A stretch of 64,000 nucleotides of DNA, taken from assembly GCA_025738555.1 (NCBI GenBank), contig JAOVFP010000017.1, forward strand, positions 1,860,001 through 1,924,000, read 5' to 3'. This DNA is from Cyathus striatus (taxonomy: Eukaryota; Basidiomycota; Agaricomycetes; Agaricales; Nidulariaceae). Within the stretch, counting starts at the first letter, position 1; every line of letters starts with the position of its first letter. A program made the position numbers and the translations under genes. Under the pieces are notes generated by a model, which was not told the DNA's origin, searched no databases, and saw nothing but the letters and a program-made list of their open reading frames with translations. Below are positions 31,789-43,958 of this stretch, one piece after another.

Positions 31789-34700
31789 TGTCCCCTTTGA
31801 AGGTGGTATCAGCAAGTTGTGGCTATCATCATGATTGATCACTGTTGGTAAGCAGTGGGGGTGCACAATGTTTCACTACCAGGAGCTTGATTGATTGCAA
31901 TTTGAGTTGGCACAATCAATGTATTTTCTCTGAAATTAATTAGAGATCTATCATGCAAAGTATGAAATCATTGAATATATAGTTGGGATCTATTATGCAA
32001 AGTGCAAAATCATTCAATAAACATAATCAATACCATAACTGAATCAATAAAAATCTAGTCCCCAATGACAATACCCACATGGAAGTAGGGTTTTTAACCA
32101 TGTGTACTTAACTAGCAGGTTATTCAGTCTTGTATAGGTGAAATGCTTTACTGTATTTAACCTCTATTTGACTACTATTACTACAGACTTTGTGAAATGA
32201 AGCATGTTCCCTTATGTCTTCATGTACATATTGTCACAATAGTGTAGAGCATGTGTTCTGCCTGCACTGCAAAAATGTGGTTTTCATACTTTTCATTTCC
32301 ATACCTCATTGCTTACATGCTGTCATTCACATGACATTTCATTTCTTACATCATACATAAATGTCATATCTACACTCAGAGAATATCAGCTTCATATTCC
32401 CCCTCAGTTCACCTTGAATGTGAGCTCAACAGGATCTGGAAGTCAGAGGTGGGAAGGTTGGCATTAATGAATGGTGTCATTCAAGGTAATAGATACCTTA
32501 GGTGTTCAGCAGGAAGTGACTTTATTTGTATCTAGCACCTGGGGGTTGAGGGATACTGATTGTATGTATTCCTGCAAACTCCTATGATAAGGGATGTACA
32601 GTAAAGACTGTAAATGGGAGATGAACTGTGGGGCTTTGCTAGGTTTGCTTAGAACTTGGCCTGTGACTGGTATGGTACAGCAAAGGCTGTAAATAAGAAA
32701 TGAACTGTGGGAGTTTCTAGAGTATATGGCTAAAGCTGTATAGGGAAAAAATGACTGCTAGAAATACTAGGAAAGCTTGCATGTACAGCAAAGGCTGTAT
32801 ATAAAGATTGGTGCTGTAGTGAAGGTCAAAATGAAGTTGAGGGTCTTGGTTGTTTCTGACTGTAGCTTGGTAGCTGCAGCACATAAACTAATATGTGCTG
32901 CTACTGAATAGATATGATGAAAGTGACATTGAGATTCAATACATTGAGTTGAGCTGCATTACATTGAGTTGAGTTGAGTTACATTGAGATTACTGTGAAT
33001 ATATTTATACAGTGAGTTGAGCTGTGTCATTTATGTTACTAATAGAACTGAAGAAAAGCACAATAGATTCTGTATCTAATGTGTAAGAATAACTACTTGG
33101 GATGAACAGGTGAGTAAGATCCTAGCGAGTGGTGGGCTATTTGGTAATGAATAAAACTACTGTCTAAGGCTCAATTCCTCTCTCCTTTTATGCTGTTTTC
33201 CTCCTACTGCTGACTAATCATATCCAAAACCAATCCTGCACTGTCCTTCAAATTTGGTAATGGTAGATCCATTTTCTTGAGGTGGAGGCTACACAGAACA
33301 ATGGTGTTCAAGAAGATGAGTCAGATCTTGAACAATGGAACTCCACTTACAGATCCTGACAAACAATGGACATGAAGACAATGGGCAAATAGGAAGACAT
33401 TGTTCTGCACAATGAGTACAAAAGAACAATGGAGTCCTATTATTAGAAACAATGACATGTCCTTGGTAAGTGAATGCATAGGCATTGTTCTGAACAATGA
33501 GTGTGAGGAACAATGGTGTCCTATTTTTAATGGTATCGACTATTGGTCACCAAGAAGTTGAGTATTGGCTTGTGTTTCCATGTTTGTTTCTTGAGAAGCA
33601 GTGCCTCATGAGAATTATTTGGTAGTGTATTTGGAAAGATCCAGATGATGTGGATTCTGGACATCAGGCCATATAGCCATATGTGTGTGTTTATGACTAA
33701 TCAAGTTTCACCCATGACAACAGTACTGTATGGTACAGATTTTTGTGCACAGTATTTGCACAGTACATGATTTTTGATGTGTATGGTACTTGTACAGTAT
33801 ATTGTGGTAGTGCATGGTACTTTCATGGTATTGATAAGACTAACTTTTAGAGAATGTTTATTTACATAGTTTTAACACCACCAACAAAGAACATAAAGTT
33901 CAATTTAGATTATATTTAGTACAAGGGTGCAAGAGTTTCAAGTATAGTAAAGTGAACAATGTATTTAATAGTAGATAATGTGATTGCTTTCAGGTACTTC
34001 CAGAACAGACTTCAGACTTCAGATTTATACTCAGAATCCAATATCAATTTCAGAATGTACTCTACTGCAAGAACAGAAGTACAGCCAGTGTGGTGCTTAA
34101 GATATTCTAAGGTATATTTAACTACTTATATACTTAATTACATGGCAGTGGTCTCATGTACAATGGGATAGGTATGGTAAATAATATGTCATAAATTCTA
34201 AGAGTTTTATGGAAGCCCAGGAGGTGTAGTTGGCCCTCCATACAAAGAACCATGCAGACACACTCTGTTTCAGAGGTGCATCAAGTGCTGTGCTATACTA
34301 TTAATAGACACACATCAAGACATGTGCTATTACATGTGCTAATCTTCAACAGGGACTCAGATATAATGGACACCAGTGTTTCTGGTACTGGCACATCTGA
34401 TGGCACCACCCAATGTGCTGTGGGTAGTGTTCAGTGTGTGTTTCAAAGTCCTGGGGGCATGCAGTTTCCTGCATGGTGGCAGTATTACACAGGAGAGATG
34501 TATGGATGTTCTGGGTTATTCAAGAGACTATGTGATAGCTATGAGTTGTGGTATCTGGTGGGACCAGTGGTACTAAGAACTCTTTAGTCTGAAGTATTTC
34601 CCTGAAATTATGTGATTGTCTAGTTTAGTACTGGGGGCATTATTCTGGGTATGGAGAAGTACTAATATGATCCAGAGTATTGTCTTTGGGTCTTTTCCTT

Positions 34701-35370
34701 ATTGTATAGCTATCTAGTACTTTGTAATCTATGTAGGAATCATTAGCCCAACTATATTGCCATTGTGTTGAATCCCTTGGTTCATATCATGCAGATACTT
34801 TGACTGGCAGTGCAGGACTCAACCCCAGCCCTTGGACTCTTCCCTTGATAGTGATATTCTGATAGAATACTCTAGTTGGCAGCTCAGGACTCACCCAAAC
34901 TCTTGGACTCTGGGACTTGATTCACTAATTGTATTACTAGTACTGATTGTCTATTATATTTCAAAAAATAGCCCTTATATTTTGCTAGGCATATCAGTAT
35001 GCATGGTACTTATGTGCAGTACCACATTAAATAAATACATGTCATTGCAATATATGAAACTTACAAATTTCTCCAAGTACATCTTAATTCAAATTTTAGC
35101 ATTTTAATTGATGAGAAATGTTATAATTATTAGTATCATGTGTGGTAAGCTCAATTGTACAGCAGCAATACCTAATTATATTATGAGTACACTACTGTAC
35201 TTAAATTCATTGGGTATAAGAGGGTAAAGATGCAAGAAGAATTTTGATAACCCATACATTATACCCTCATCAACCAGTGTTATAGCATAATAAAGAAGTA
35301 TTTAATTGATTTTACATAGCTTATTTAGGTTACAATTTATACTGTAAATTAGTATCTGTTGTGTGGTATG
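31789..35370. other. Non-coding part of the CpG-poor block, with short direct repeats
   Basis: No gene is seen. Direct repeats include a TACAG(T/C)AAAG(A/G)CTGTA motif at about 32597, 32676 and 32784; ACATTGAGTTGAG runs at about 32940-32990; and two 50-bp copies of a unit starting CATTGTTCTG(C/A)ACAATGAGT at about 33400 and 33483. TATGGTAC-type motifs recur at 33730-33835. These look like eroded transposon or satellite DNA. Confidence 0.5.
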
Positions 35371-35372
35371 CG

Positions 35373-35419
35373 CGGTATGCACGATACATTTACGGTACTA
35401 ATCAGTACCGTGCATACCG
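35373..35419. repeat. Hairpin at the edge of the CpG-poor block
   Basis: ACGGTACT (35392-35399) and AGTACCGT (35404-35411) form a perfect 8-bp stem with a 4-base loop. CGGTATGCAC (35373-35382) and GTGCATACCG (35410-35419) are also perfect inverted repeats. CpG returns exactly here. Confidence 0.75.
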
Positions 35420-35672
35420 TCAAAAACTGTCGACCCCTATAGAAAACACACTACTACTGGCACATAGACATGTACTTATACGTTTTGTTGAAATTTGTAG
35501 CACTATAGCTAGGGACATAGGCATTACAGGTATCATTGTAGTGATATTGAAACTCTCTTTATTCAAGTTTGAAGCACTGGCAAAGGCCTCGATACTATAT
35601 GTACACTGAAGAAACATCCCTCATCGTTCATCGACAACGTCAACCGTCGCAAACAGGAATTCGGCCTTAGCG

Positions 35673-38600
35673 TCAAGCATACCGAACTTCAAATCCCCAA
35701 GCGTACCTCCCATCGTCCTCCACTCCAACATTAAACACCACTCCTCCGTCCTCCACTTTCTGCCATACGATGTTCTTCTCCCCTTCATGCTGGAACAACA
35801 CGACTTCATCTCCATCCATAATTGGTATCCGTTTCCCTACCGCTACTTTACCGTTCATAGGAGCCGAGAAGGAGATGATACAGAATGTCGTAGGCGTGGT
35901 GAGGAAATATACGTTGGGATTCGAAGGATCTTGTGGGGTGGAATACCAGTAACTCTGTGGGGTCATAGTTATAACTTATAAATCGATAAGGAGGAGGGAA
36001 GGAAGAGAAGAGCTCACGGTATTATAGATACACTTCCCATTATATGATAACCACTCCCCCGCATCGAGAAGATTATCCTTCATAGCATCAATAATCTCCC
36101 CCTCCGCATTCGGTCCTACATCCAACAAACTACACTTCTCAGTAATCACATCCTCAGTCTATATTGAAAAGACGACGTACAAGTTCCCGCCCTTCGATAC
36201 GACATCCACCACAGTTCGCACAATAGTGCTGCCATTCATGTATTGACTTGGTTGCGTAGCGCTGTTTAGCCCATAACTGAACGGATCCATCCCTTCGTTG
36301 CTCTCCCATGCCCTGGTTTGGATCGAACCGAACGTTGCGTATTCGGGTGTATCGAAATCTGGGACTGCTCCACAACCTAAAGCCGTGTATCAGTACTACG
36401 AAAAAGAGAGCTGAAGGAAAGGGAAGTGGGAACGTACGGTTATTGACTGTAACTTCCCTTCCTTGCTCTTGCGCATGGTTGTAGAATTCAGCCGCAAATC
36501 GGAGGGTATTGTTTGGTCCACCTATGTCGCACCACTACCCATTCTCAGCATCATACAATTCAGAGAATTACATAAGACGAACCATAATATCGGAATCGTA
36601 CTCCTCCACGATCCTTTTCATATGTTCGTACTGCAAGTCATTTACATAGTCCTCAATGGGGAGGTAACCCGTGTACGGTTCGTAAACGGACGAGTTGAAC
36701 GCGTTACGTGCGAGCCCGCCTGGCCATTGCGCGAATCCATAGCGTGCGTAGGAAGGGTTGAACCTGTGAAGTCGTGTCAGTATAAGGTATAACTGGTGTC
36801 GTTTGAAACGAAAGTGGTATACGAGATGGAGAATGGTATGGTGTGTATTCGGATAACCAAGGATGGAATGTGCGTACCATTCAGGTAGCGAATAATATGT
36901 CCCCCTTTTCATATCTGGCTTTTCCTTCTTCGCGGTGTCCATCAACTCCTTCAAGAAGTCACGCTTAGGCCCGAGGTATACACTACTTCTGTGAGTGGTA
37001 TTGAGTGTATCAAAAAGCGCGAATCCGTCGTGGTGTTTCTTGAGTATCATATTAGTAAGTGGGATATAACCATAGAGAAGAACCAATAATGTAAACGCAC
37101 AGTGACAAAGACGAAATACTTTGCTCCTGCGTTTTCGAACAAATCTAGCCAGGAAGATGCATCGAACTTCGACGCTGTGAAGTTGGCTATGAAGTCGTCG
37201 TATACTACATTCTTCACAGGTTAAGATGAACTTTGTCAGCCTAACAGCCGCCATCAGGAGAAGAAGGAACGTACGGGCCCGTAGGTTTGAAGATGATGCT
37301 CCCATGTTGGGTTACTTTCGTCTGGTGGATTATGCATGTTCCAACTGGAGTAGATGTTAAAAGGTGCGAAGGAAGAAGGAAGGGGGATGACGCACTCGTA
37401 CCACTCGGCATAGACGTTTGGTGGTGCCTATGCTAGGTTAGATTGAATGGAGGGAGAATGAACGAGGACGAACCCAGGCAGGAACACTGTATACGCCCCA
37501 GTGGATACTACGAGGCGTCGTCGATAAGAAAATATGGACGGAAAAAGGAGGCCAGGATAACACTCACAAGATTCCGAATTTTGCGTTATTCCACTATACC
37601 ACACGTTCTCAGCACCATATCTTTCAACGAGGTGGAGTACATACCCAGTTAGGTGTCTCATGCCTGCCCAACTCGTCTTCTGTCCACTCCCCTACCAACT
37701 CCTCGATTTCCCAGCCATCGGATGTTAACACGTTCCCTGCAACATTCACCTCAACAGTCGCATTTCTTCCCTTCTGAGACCCAGAGACTAGCACCTGGAC
37801 ACGAATCTGATCACCTGGTATGAGGCGGTACACTTTTCCGACTTGGAGTGTTTTTAATCCCGTGGCTGCTAAGCTGATGCTGGCGGATGTAAGGGTAGTT
37901 TCGTTGGATTGAGTGTAGGATGGAAGAATGTTCGCGAGTGTGACTTCTACGATTTGTCCTCGCTGGGTCCTGGGACCGACTTGGACGTTCTCCGATTTTG
38001 TTGTGAACCGGACGCGTCGGACGCGAATTGGGAGTTTAGGGCCGGCGTCTGTTTCTACTTCCTCTTTTCCCTCTCCCGGTCCAAATGTATCGCCCTCACC
38101 TGCATTTACTGCCTGTAGATTGCTAGGCGTCACAGATAAAGCAAAGACATGAAGCCTATGCGCAGGATTATTCGTTGGGAACGTGATAGACGCAAGGGGG
38201 CGCTCCGAGAAGACTGATGTGGACCATTGGTAGACATGTGTTGCGTTAAAGTTTGTGGTTGTGTTTTCGAAGTGGTATGGTCTGTTCTCGTTGGAAGCGA
38301 GTGTAAGTGAGAAGTATATGTGAGGGAGGGATGGACTGACGCTGTGATAACGCCTACATTGAGCTGGGGCCAGGTCCACCAGTTTTTGGCATATACTTTA
38401 CATGCACTCCTGTGAGTGTCCATTCATTACTAAAAGACGTTATAATACTTACGCTGAACAATTTGTGTTGAATTATTATCGAAGTTCAGGATAAAGTCCT
38501 CCACGAATTCATCTTTCCGTGTGTTAGCTAAATAGGCATGCACCCGGAAAAATGAAAGAGATGCTCACTTCCAGATGCATCTCCAGCGTACAAAAAGTGC

Positions 38601-38949
38601 AACTCGTTAACGAACGTCGCATTATTTAGAACCAAGACTTGTCCATCGGCGATCGCATTATCGTTCTCGCCGTGGACAGATATATCATACTAAAAACCTC
38701 ATTAATCATCTAGTCTCCGTTGTTATCAATCACGCATACCGTAATTCCATCATACACCAAACGCGGAGCGCTTGGAAGAAATCGTTCGTCATATCTCCCC
38801 CCATTCCCGTCAAAGTCTAGGCTAGCTTTGTTGTTTAGCAGCGCACTGAGCGGTAGAGGCGTTGATGGGTAGGTTGGAATGCCAAGGGCTTTAGATGACA
38901 CCAATAGGTATAGTATAAAGAGAAAGGGGACTAGCTGGCGGTGCAACAT
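35673..38949 (-). CDS. Secreted GH29 alpha-L-fucosidase
   Basis: A glycoside hydrolase removing alpha-linked fucose, likely outside the cell. ATG 38949 starts a signal peptide (MLHRQLVPFLFILYLLVSSKALG). An N-terminal region of about 330 residues, probably beta-sandwich-like, is spread over five exons. The GH29 catalytic domain follows: AKFGIF and IHWGVYSVPAW, APPNVYAEWYE, TKHHDGFALF, then IM joined to WCDIGGPNN (the Asp is the expected nucleophile), EVTVNN, DFDTPEYATFGSI, MDPFSYGLNSAT, VDVVSKGGN and LLDVGPNAEGEIID. The last exon ends FEVRYA at 35673. About a dozen short introns with GT..AG ends restore one frame; examples are GTTCGT..GGTAG before the catalytic exon and GTACGT..TGTAG after VSKGGN. 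I see no internal lesion. Its 3' half was copied into the inverted repeat at 13739-14596 and 15543-15915. Confidence 0.85.
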
Positions 38950-39857
38950 TTCTTGTGTGAGTTTGAAGCTAGTGGTGGTATTGCCTGTTTCAACCTAAAG
39001 GCAAGTAAGCTTACGATGTGCTCGGTTATTTATGTGGTTTTTGAAGTGCTGATGGTTGTTTCGTGAGCTATACAGGTGACTCGTCCTGTGAGTGGACTTC
39101 TTGGCTTCGAGAAGCGGATTGTGGGCTGCTGAGGATGTGGGCGGACCGTACGCGACGTCATTCTCTACTGAGCTGGGGAAGGCTATTGGAATGTTGAATG
39201 TATACTCACATGATGTAGCTTGATTCTTTTTGACGTTGACATTCTTATTTTTAGAACATTGGTTCTGACAAATATATGCTAAAGTTGTCTAATCTCGGTC
39301 GTTGGTAAGTGCGTTCATGGAGCGCCTCGGTGTTTTCGTTACAACCGTATTGAGTCTAATAAGAGGTGTTAGTATATTCGAAGTATAGCATTATGATTGT
39401 CGTTATAGTACCACCCGCGTGTTCCGGAGACATAAGTGTGATATGTTTCCGACACTAGCTACTTAGTCTGACTCGTGGGCTAGGGCACTGAGCCATTGCA
39501 AAGGATGATAATGGACGTAACAAAGGGATATGGTCTAAGGGCGAGTAAAATTTATGTCTTTGATTTCAGAGCAGAGTACATTACATTTTCTTGAGGAAGA
39601 CAAGACAATCCTTATCAAGTGCGACTGCGCCTAATACTCATACAAACAACATATATGTTAATGCCGTTAGAAATTCGTACCTTTGGTTAGTCTAATTTTC
39701 GCTCGAGCATTACGCCAAGTAAAATTGATCAAGTTATTGTTAGAGTCATCTAGTATCGCCACGAAACCATACCAGAGATGTGTACAGAATTTTTTCCAAA
39801 TGGTAAGTCTTTCGACTATAACACGTTCTAATATTGTCGACTCCAAAATCATGAGGG
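38950..39857. other. Intergenic region, no gene recognised
   Basis: Lies between the divergent starts of the fucosidase gene (minus) and the expansin-like gene (plus), so it should hold both promoters. A 61-codon minus-strand frame at 39667-39852 has no recognisable features. Confidence 0.5.
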
Positions 39858-39864
39858 TATAAAA
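39858..39864 (+). promoter_or_regulatory. TATA box of the expansin-like gene
   Basis: TATAAAA lies 58 bp upstream of the ATG at 39916, followed by a pyrimidine-rich leader (TTTCTCTTTGTCTCTTTC), the usual layout for highly expressed fungal genes. Confidence 0.65.
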
Positions 39865-39915
39865 GAGTTAAAGGTGGGCCACTACTTCTGTAGTTTCTCT
39901 TTGTCTCTTTCGAAG

Positions 39916-40502
39916 ATGCTATCTCGTGTTCAGTGGTTCTTCAAAATTTCGATACTTGCTGTTGCATTGGCTTTAATTGCCAATGCTATTCCTCTCGAAA
40001 ATAGAGCTGCAGATATCACCGGTGATGTCACTTACTACGATGGTAAGTGCGTGTCCTTTCGTTTAGAGTCCTCCACATCTCATTACTTCACCAATACACC
40101 AGCCGGTCTTGGTGCTTGCGGAATTCAAAATACTAATTCCGACTACATCGCTGCCGTTTCTACCCAATATTTTGATGGCTTCCCGTAAGTCGATTTATAA
40201 GATCAATTTTTATTCAATTTTATTAACTACACGTAGAGGATATAACGGCGCAAACCCCAACAGCAACCCTCTGTGTGGTAGGAATATTCAAGTTGCATGT
40301 ATGTATCATTTATCTGAGATTACCTTCGCCAATACCAATAACGGATCTCCTTTCAGACCAAGGACGGACTGTCACTGTTGCTGTCACTGACCGTTGTGGC
40401 GGATGTGCATATGGAGACCTCGATTTGACACCTACTGCCTTCTCTCAGCTTGCAGATTTGTCTGCCGGCCGACTTCATGGAGCTACCTGGGACTTAGTCT
40501 AA
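39916..40502 (+). CDS. Secreted expansin-like/RlpA-like double-psi beta-barrel protein
   Basis: Four exons: 39916-40042, 40103-40184, 40237-40298 and 40357-40502. The N-terminus is a signal peptide (FKISILAVALALIANAIP) with a short propeptide ending near ENRA. The mature part has the double-psi beta-barrel pattern of fungal RlpA/barwin-like proteins: GDVTYYDAGLGACG, then GANPNSNPLCGRNIQV, then TVTVAVTDRCGGCAYGDLDLTP and the closing TWDLV. The conserved Cys residues and the D of TDRCGGC are present. The length, about 138 residues, is normal for the small secreted family. It probably binds or loosens cell-wall polysaccharide; enzymatic activity is not implied. It reads intact and has a TATA promoter. 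Confidence 0.88.
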
Positions 40503-41075
40503 GTGATTGAGCTCACAATCCAACCTCTATATCTTTGCAATTGTTTCTCAAATACATGTAGTAAAGCAGTGATTGAGTAGATGTCATTAAACAATCTTTT
40601 TGAAATCGATGACCGGACAATTCTCGGAAGAGTGTTCAACGCGTGGGAAATCATCATTTTCGAAGTCCGCATGCCGAACTCAGAGTCAAAGACGCATGAG
40701 TCGGACCGGTGCCAGCCGGCAGTGCCTCACTTAAGCCACGCAGGTTGAGTTCAACATCGTTATGTATATCTGATATACATGCAGAATTTGCTTTCTTTTG
40801 TTTAATGGAACAATTAAGTTCAATACTCGTTGTTGGTCTGTATGTGTTCAATTTTCGGTAGTGAACAAAGTAAAGATGCGGCACATACATTTAATTCAGT
40901 CATATTGCATTTGTAACCTCGAGGTAATAATCTACGTCGTTCATGTAGTACGTAGATGAACTTGTCAAACTTGAAAGACGTACAATAGACGTTGACGGGC
41001 TGCGGTTCTAATTATACGATATTCAAATGAATAAGCCAGACAATGCACCTTAACTGGAGGTATCTGCCACTAAAC
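40503..41075. other. Intergenic region, no gene recognised
   Basis: The 3' region of the expansin-like gene and the promoter of the next small gene. Nothing else is supported. Confidence 0.5.
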
Positions 41076-41082
41076 TATAAAA
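41076..41082 (+). promoter_or_regulatory. TATA box of the small secreted protein gene
   Basis: TATAAAA lies 65 bp upstream of ATG 41141, similar in spacing to the preceding gene. Confidence 0.55.
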
Positions 41083-41140
41083 GCTATGATTCTAGTTCAG
41101 CATTCGCTCGAAACTCGCCCCACATCCACAGTTCAGTAAT

Positions 41141-41417
41141 ATGCAAATGAAATCACTTCACTTCCTGTCTATCACGCTATATGCTACTCTATTTTTCATC
41201 GGGTCAGTTGTAGGGCAAAATACACCTGAGCCAGATAAAGTAGAGGTTATTGTAAGGAATTGTTATGTAATTGATTGGTGGTTGTTCGTTTACGCATTAT
41301 GTCTAACAGGAGGCCCGAGTTACGCCCACATATTGCGAATCTTGTAGTATTTACCAAGGCCTTTACACTCGACTGACAGAGATATTAAATATTCTTTTTT
41401 CAACAGCTAATCCTTAA
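41141..41417 (+). CDS. Small secreted protein, unknown function
   Basis: Two exons: 41141-41251 and 41310-41417, with a phase-0 58-nt intron (GTAAGG..AACAG). The 72-residue product starts with a clear signal peptide (SITLYATLFFIGSVVGQ). The short mature peptide has a CESC pair and ends ILFSTANP. No family is recognised. It could be an effector-like or wall-associated peptide, but nothing in the sequence decides this. Support comes from the TATA box, signal peptide, consensus intron and in-frame stop. It is short enough that chance cannot be excluded. Confidence 0.5.
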
Positions 41418-43958
41418 GATCTCGTAATGTACTACAATAGTGATAAGCAGATAATATTTCACTTTTATCTGTAACCAAATCAAATGATTGGTTTGGAGAG
41501 TCATGAGATATATTTATCAGAGACGGTCGCTGTTGCAGTGTAGCACTGTTCAAACGAAAAGTGCACAGGGTGGTTTCATAACCCAGAACAGGACCTCAAT
41601 GATATCTATATACTATGTTCATCCGTTTGACGCAATTTAAATGAGTGATGACTCACTGGCACCGGCACCAGTCAGCTAAAAAAGACTTAAATTCCGAAAT
41701 GGAGCTTGTCAATAATAATGCGAACCTAAACTCCAACCATGTCCGACCTCAGAAGTTTAAAATCCCTCTTCAAGCGCAATGTACAGAAATTTAAAAAAAA
41801 ACGACTTGCCAGTTACAGACCCAGCGAATCATATTAAGCCATCGAGATTACTGGTCAGCTAAATATGCCTGTGAGCTAAATGAGAATCATTCCAAAAGTA
41901 TTGCTACAACGGTGAACTGACCCCACAAATGACAAAGGTTAGACAAAGGTACAAAAACAATGCTGTTACTTATGATAAACTGTAACACCATAGCTCATTT
42001 GGTCAAGTGAATGCATGTGGTGCTTGTGTGGTGCAGTTGTGAGCACTGGCACAGTGGTACTGAATACTTATGTACTGTCGGCTATCAGGAACTCGGTCAC
42101 ACCTGGAACCCGGTCATAGCTCATCCTCCAGCTTCCACATCAACTATTTGTGCAAATTTTTGATACAGTACAGTACATCACTTTAATGTCTATATAGTGT
42201 ATAAGTATTTAGATTGCTACTCTCTTGTACATCGAGAAATTCAGAACTTCGTTGATCGCTACAACCAAAAATGGCTAAATCTAAGATGCAGATTCCCACA
42301 CTCTAGAAGGAAGATAATGCTGCAGCCGTATGCAGCACATCCAAAGCATAAAAGCATGCTATATATCTATTTTAAAGCCCTCTGTATTGATTGGGACTCT
42401 TTTATAAATGTTATTTTCACTCATTTCTATACTATTTCACCAATCTACGCACTAGAGTGGTACAAAGAGGCAGTTTCAAGGTGTACATTGAACTGCTTGT
42501 ATCTTTCATAAATGGTAGAAATATGCTACAAAAATTATAATGCGGAATACATAGAATCATTACATTATTATTCAAGTTTTAACGTAATTTTAGCGATTTT
42601 ATTTTGTTTATAAACTGTAGATCTATCCAAAACCTCTACTTTTCATTTTTTCATCCTAATATATCAAATATTGGATGCCTCAGGCCGGATCAAGCACTGT
42701 AATTAATCATTATAAGTAGAATAAATACTTGTTAATATTTTACAGCCGTTTGTGAAGTATAATGTGCAAATTTGTGGCTTCAAACATCGAAATCGTTGTT
42801 ATTCATGGAACGAAGATGATATTTAGTTGTTAAGTCCGAGTAAGTCCGATAAGCTTAGTTCGGCTGCTAGACAAGCCCTGATATTATTAATAAGGGGTGG
42901 CCGAGTTCCCGGTTTTTCCACTTTTTGAGGTCTCGCGACAAAAATATTCGTAACATCTCATAGAATACTTCAAAAAATGTGATTAAAGTTGGAAATTGTT
43001 CTATACAAGGTCTTTTATGTAGCACATGTATTTTATTCTAAATTCACAGTCTTTAAAAGTTATAAAATTCGAATTTATGCTAATGTGACCGAGTTCCTGA
43101 GACAGTACAGTAATTCATTCCACGATTACGTGTACAATTGCAGCTGATTGCAACCGTGCTGTCGCATCCGTTAAGTAAACTGTGGTCTCCATCATCCTCA
43201 ACAATGATCTCCACTGTTACTCACGACACCTCCAAAGAATTATTATTTTTGGCTCTGACAGTACCCAGCCTACGACTCGAGGTTGCTTTAACTACGGTCT
43301 CTCTTATAGCACGACTCGAGAACACAACATACTTATGATCATCGCCACATCATTCGCCGTGTGCGCGGTTCGATACACGGAAAGAATGGGCCAGATGGTT
43401 ACGTGTGCGAGGCTTGTGATGTTGAGAGGTAGGCTGAGAGCTATGTTGGGTATTTTAAACGGTACGTGTTGCTTCTTTGGAGGCATATTGCGTTAATGAT
43501 GATTGTATTAGTGTGCTGCTGCTACTCTAGTAGTGTTTGGCTCGTGGTTCGAGAATACGACACACCAGGCTGTACCGAAACACTATCGCATAGTACTGAG
43601 ATTATCGTCTTTGGACCGCTGATTCACTGGGATATTGCAAGATATGCACTACGTGTGCACCTCATGATGCGAATTCTGTCGTTACCATTGGATAAACACA
43701 TCGTAAGTTGAGCTTAGTTTCGAATCGTAGAGACTGAAAACTGAAACGTAGCGCTCATACAAGGTTGCCCGTTATCACCGTTCAACGTTCATTTATCCTA
43801 CGTACTCACGTCATCCTTTTACTTAATAGGACTCTTCCGGTGAACACGTTGCAGACTTTATAAATGCAATGCTGTGAAGAAAGGAAACGTGGACTGCTGT
43901 AGCTCTCTACTCGCTATCGTCGCCAATCTTCCTCACACACCAGCTCATTGCTACACAA
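41418..43958. other. No firm gene; contains an inverted-repeat-bounded segment
   Basis: Apart from the 42085-43100 inverted-repeat pair, only short frames are seen. Around 43310-43430 one plus-strand frame reads HRHIIRRVRG..GPDGYVCEACD, which looks protein-like and may be part of a decayed gene, but I cannot assign it. Confidence 0.4.
42085..43100. mobile_element. Candidate non-autonomous DNA transposon (inverted repeats)
   Basis: TCAGGAACTCGGTCACA at 42085-42101 is matched perfectly by its reverse complement at 43084-43100. Similarity extends outward after a 5-bp gap (TACTGTC on both sides, and GTGG..TGAAT further out), giving a 1.0-1.1 kb segment with imperfect longer termini. A third related motif (GTGGCCGAGTTCCCGG) lies inside at about 42898. 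No transposase and no clear target duplication are seen. Confidence 0.5.

Larger units (their letters stand above)
29769..35370. other. CpG-depleted block
   Basis: Between the CpG pairs at about 29765-29768 and those at about 35371-35374 I find only two CpG dinucleotides (about 33126 and 33538). The first 3.35 kb has none. Flanking DNA has normal CpG density. The block includes the NLR-like gene and about 3.5 kb of non-coding DNA rich in TG and CA. Edges are abrupt. Confidence 0.9.

Noticed and set aside
43138..43496. Gene around HRHIIRRVRG..GYVCEACD
   Set aside because: Protein-like for about 40 residues, but stops follow and no neighbouring exon or family could be identified.
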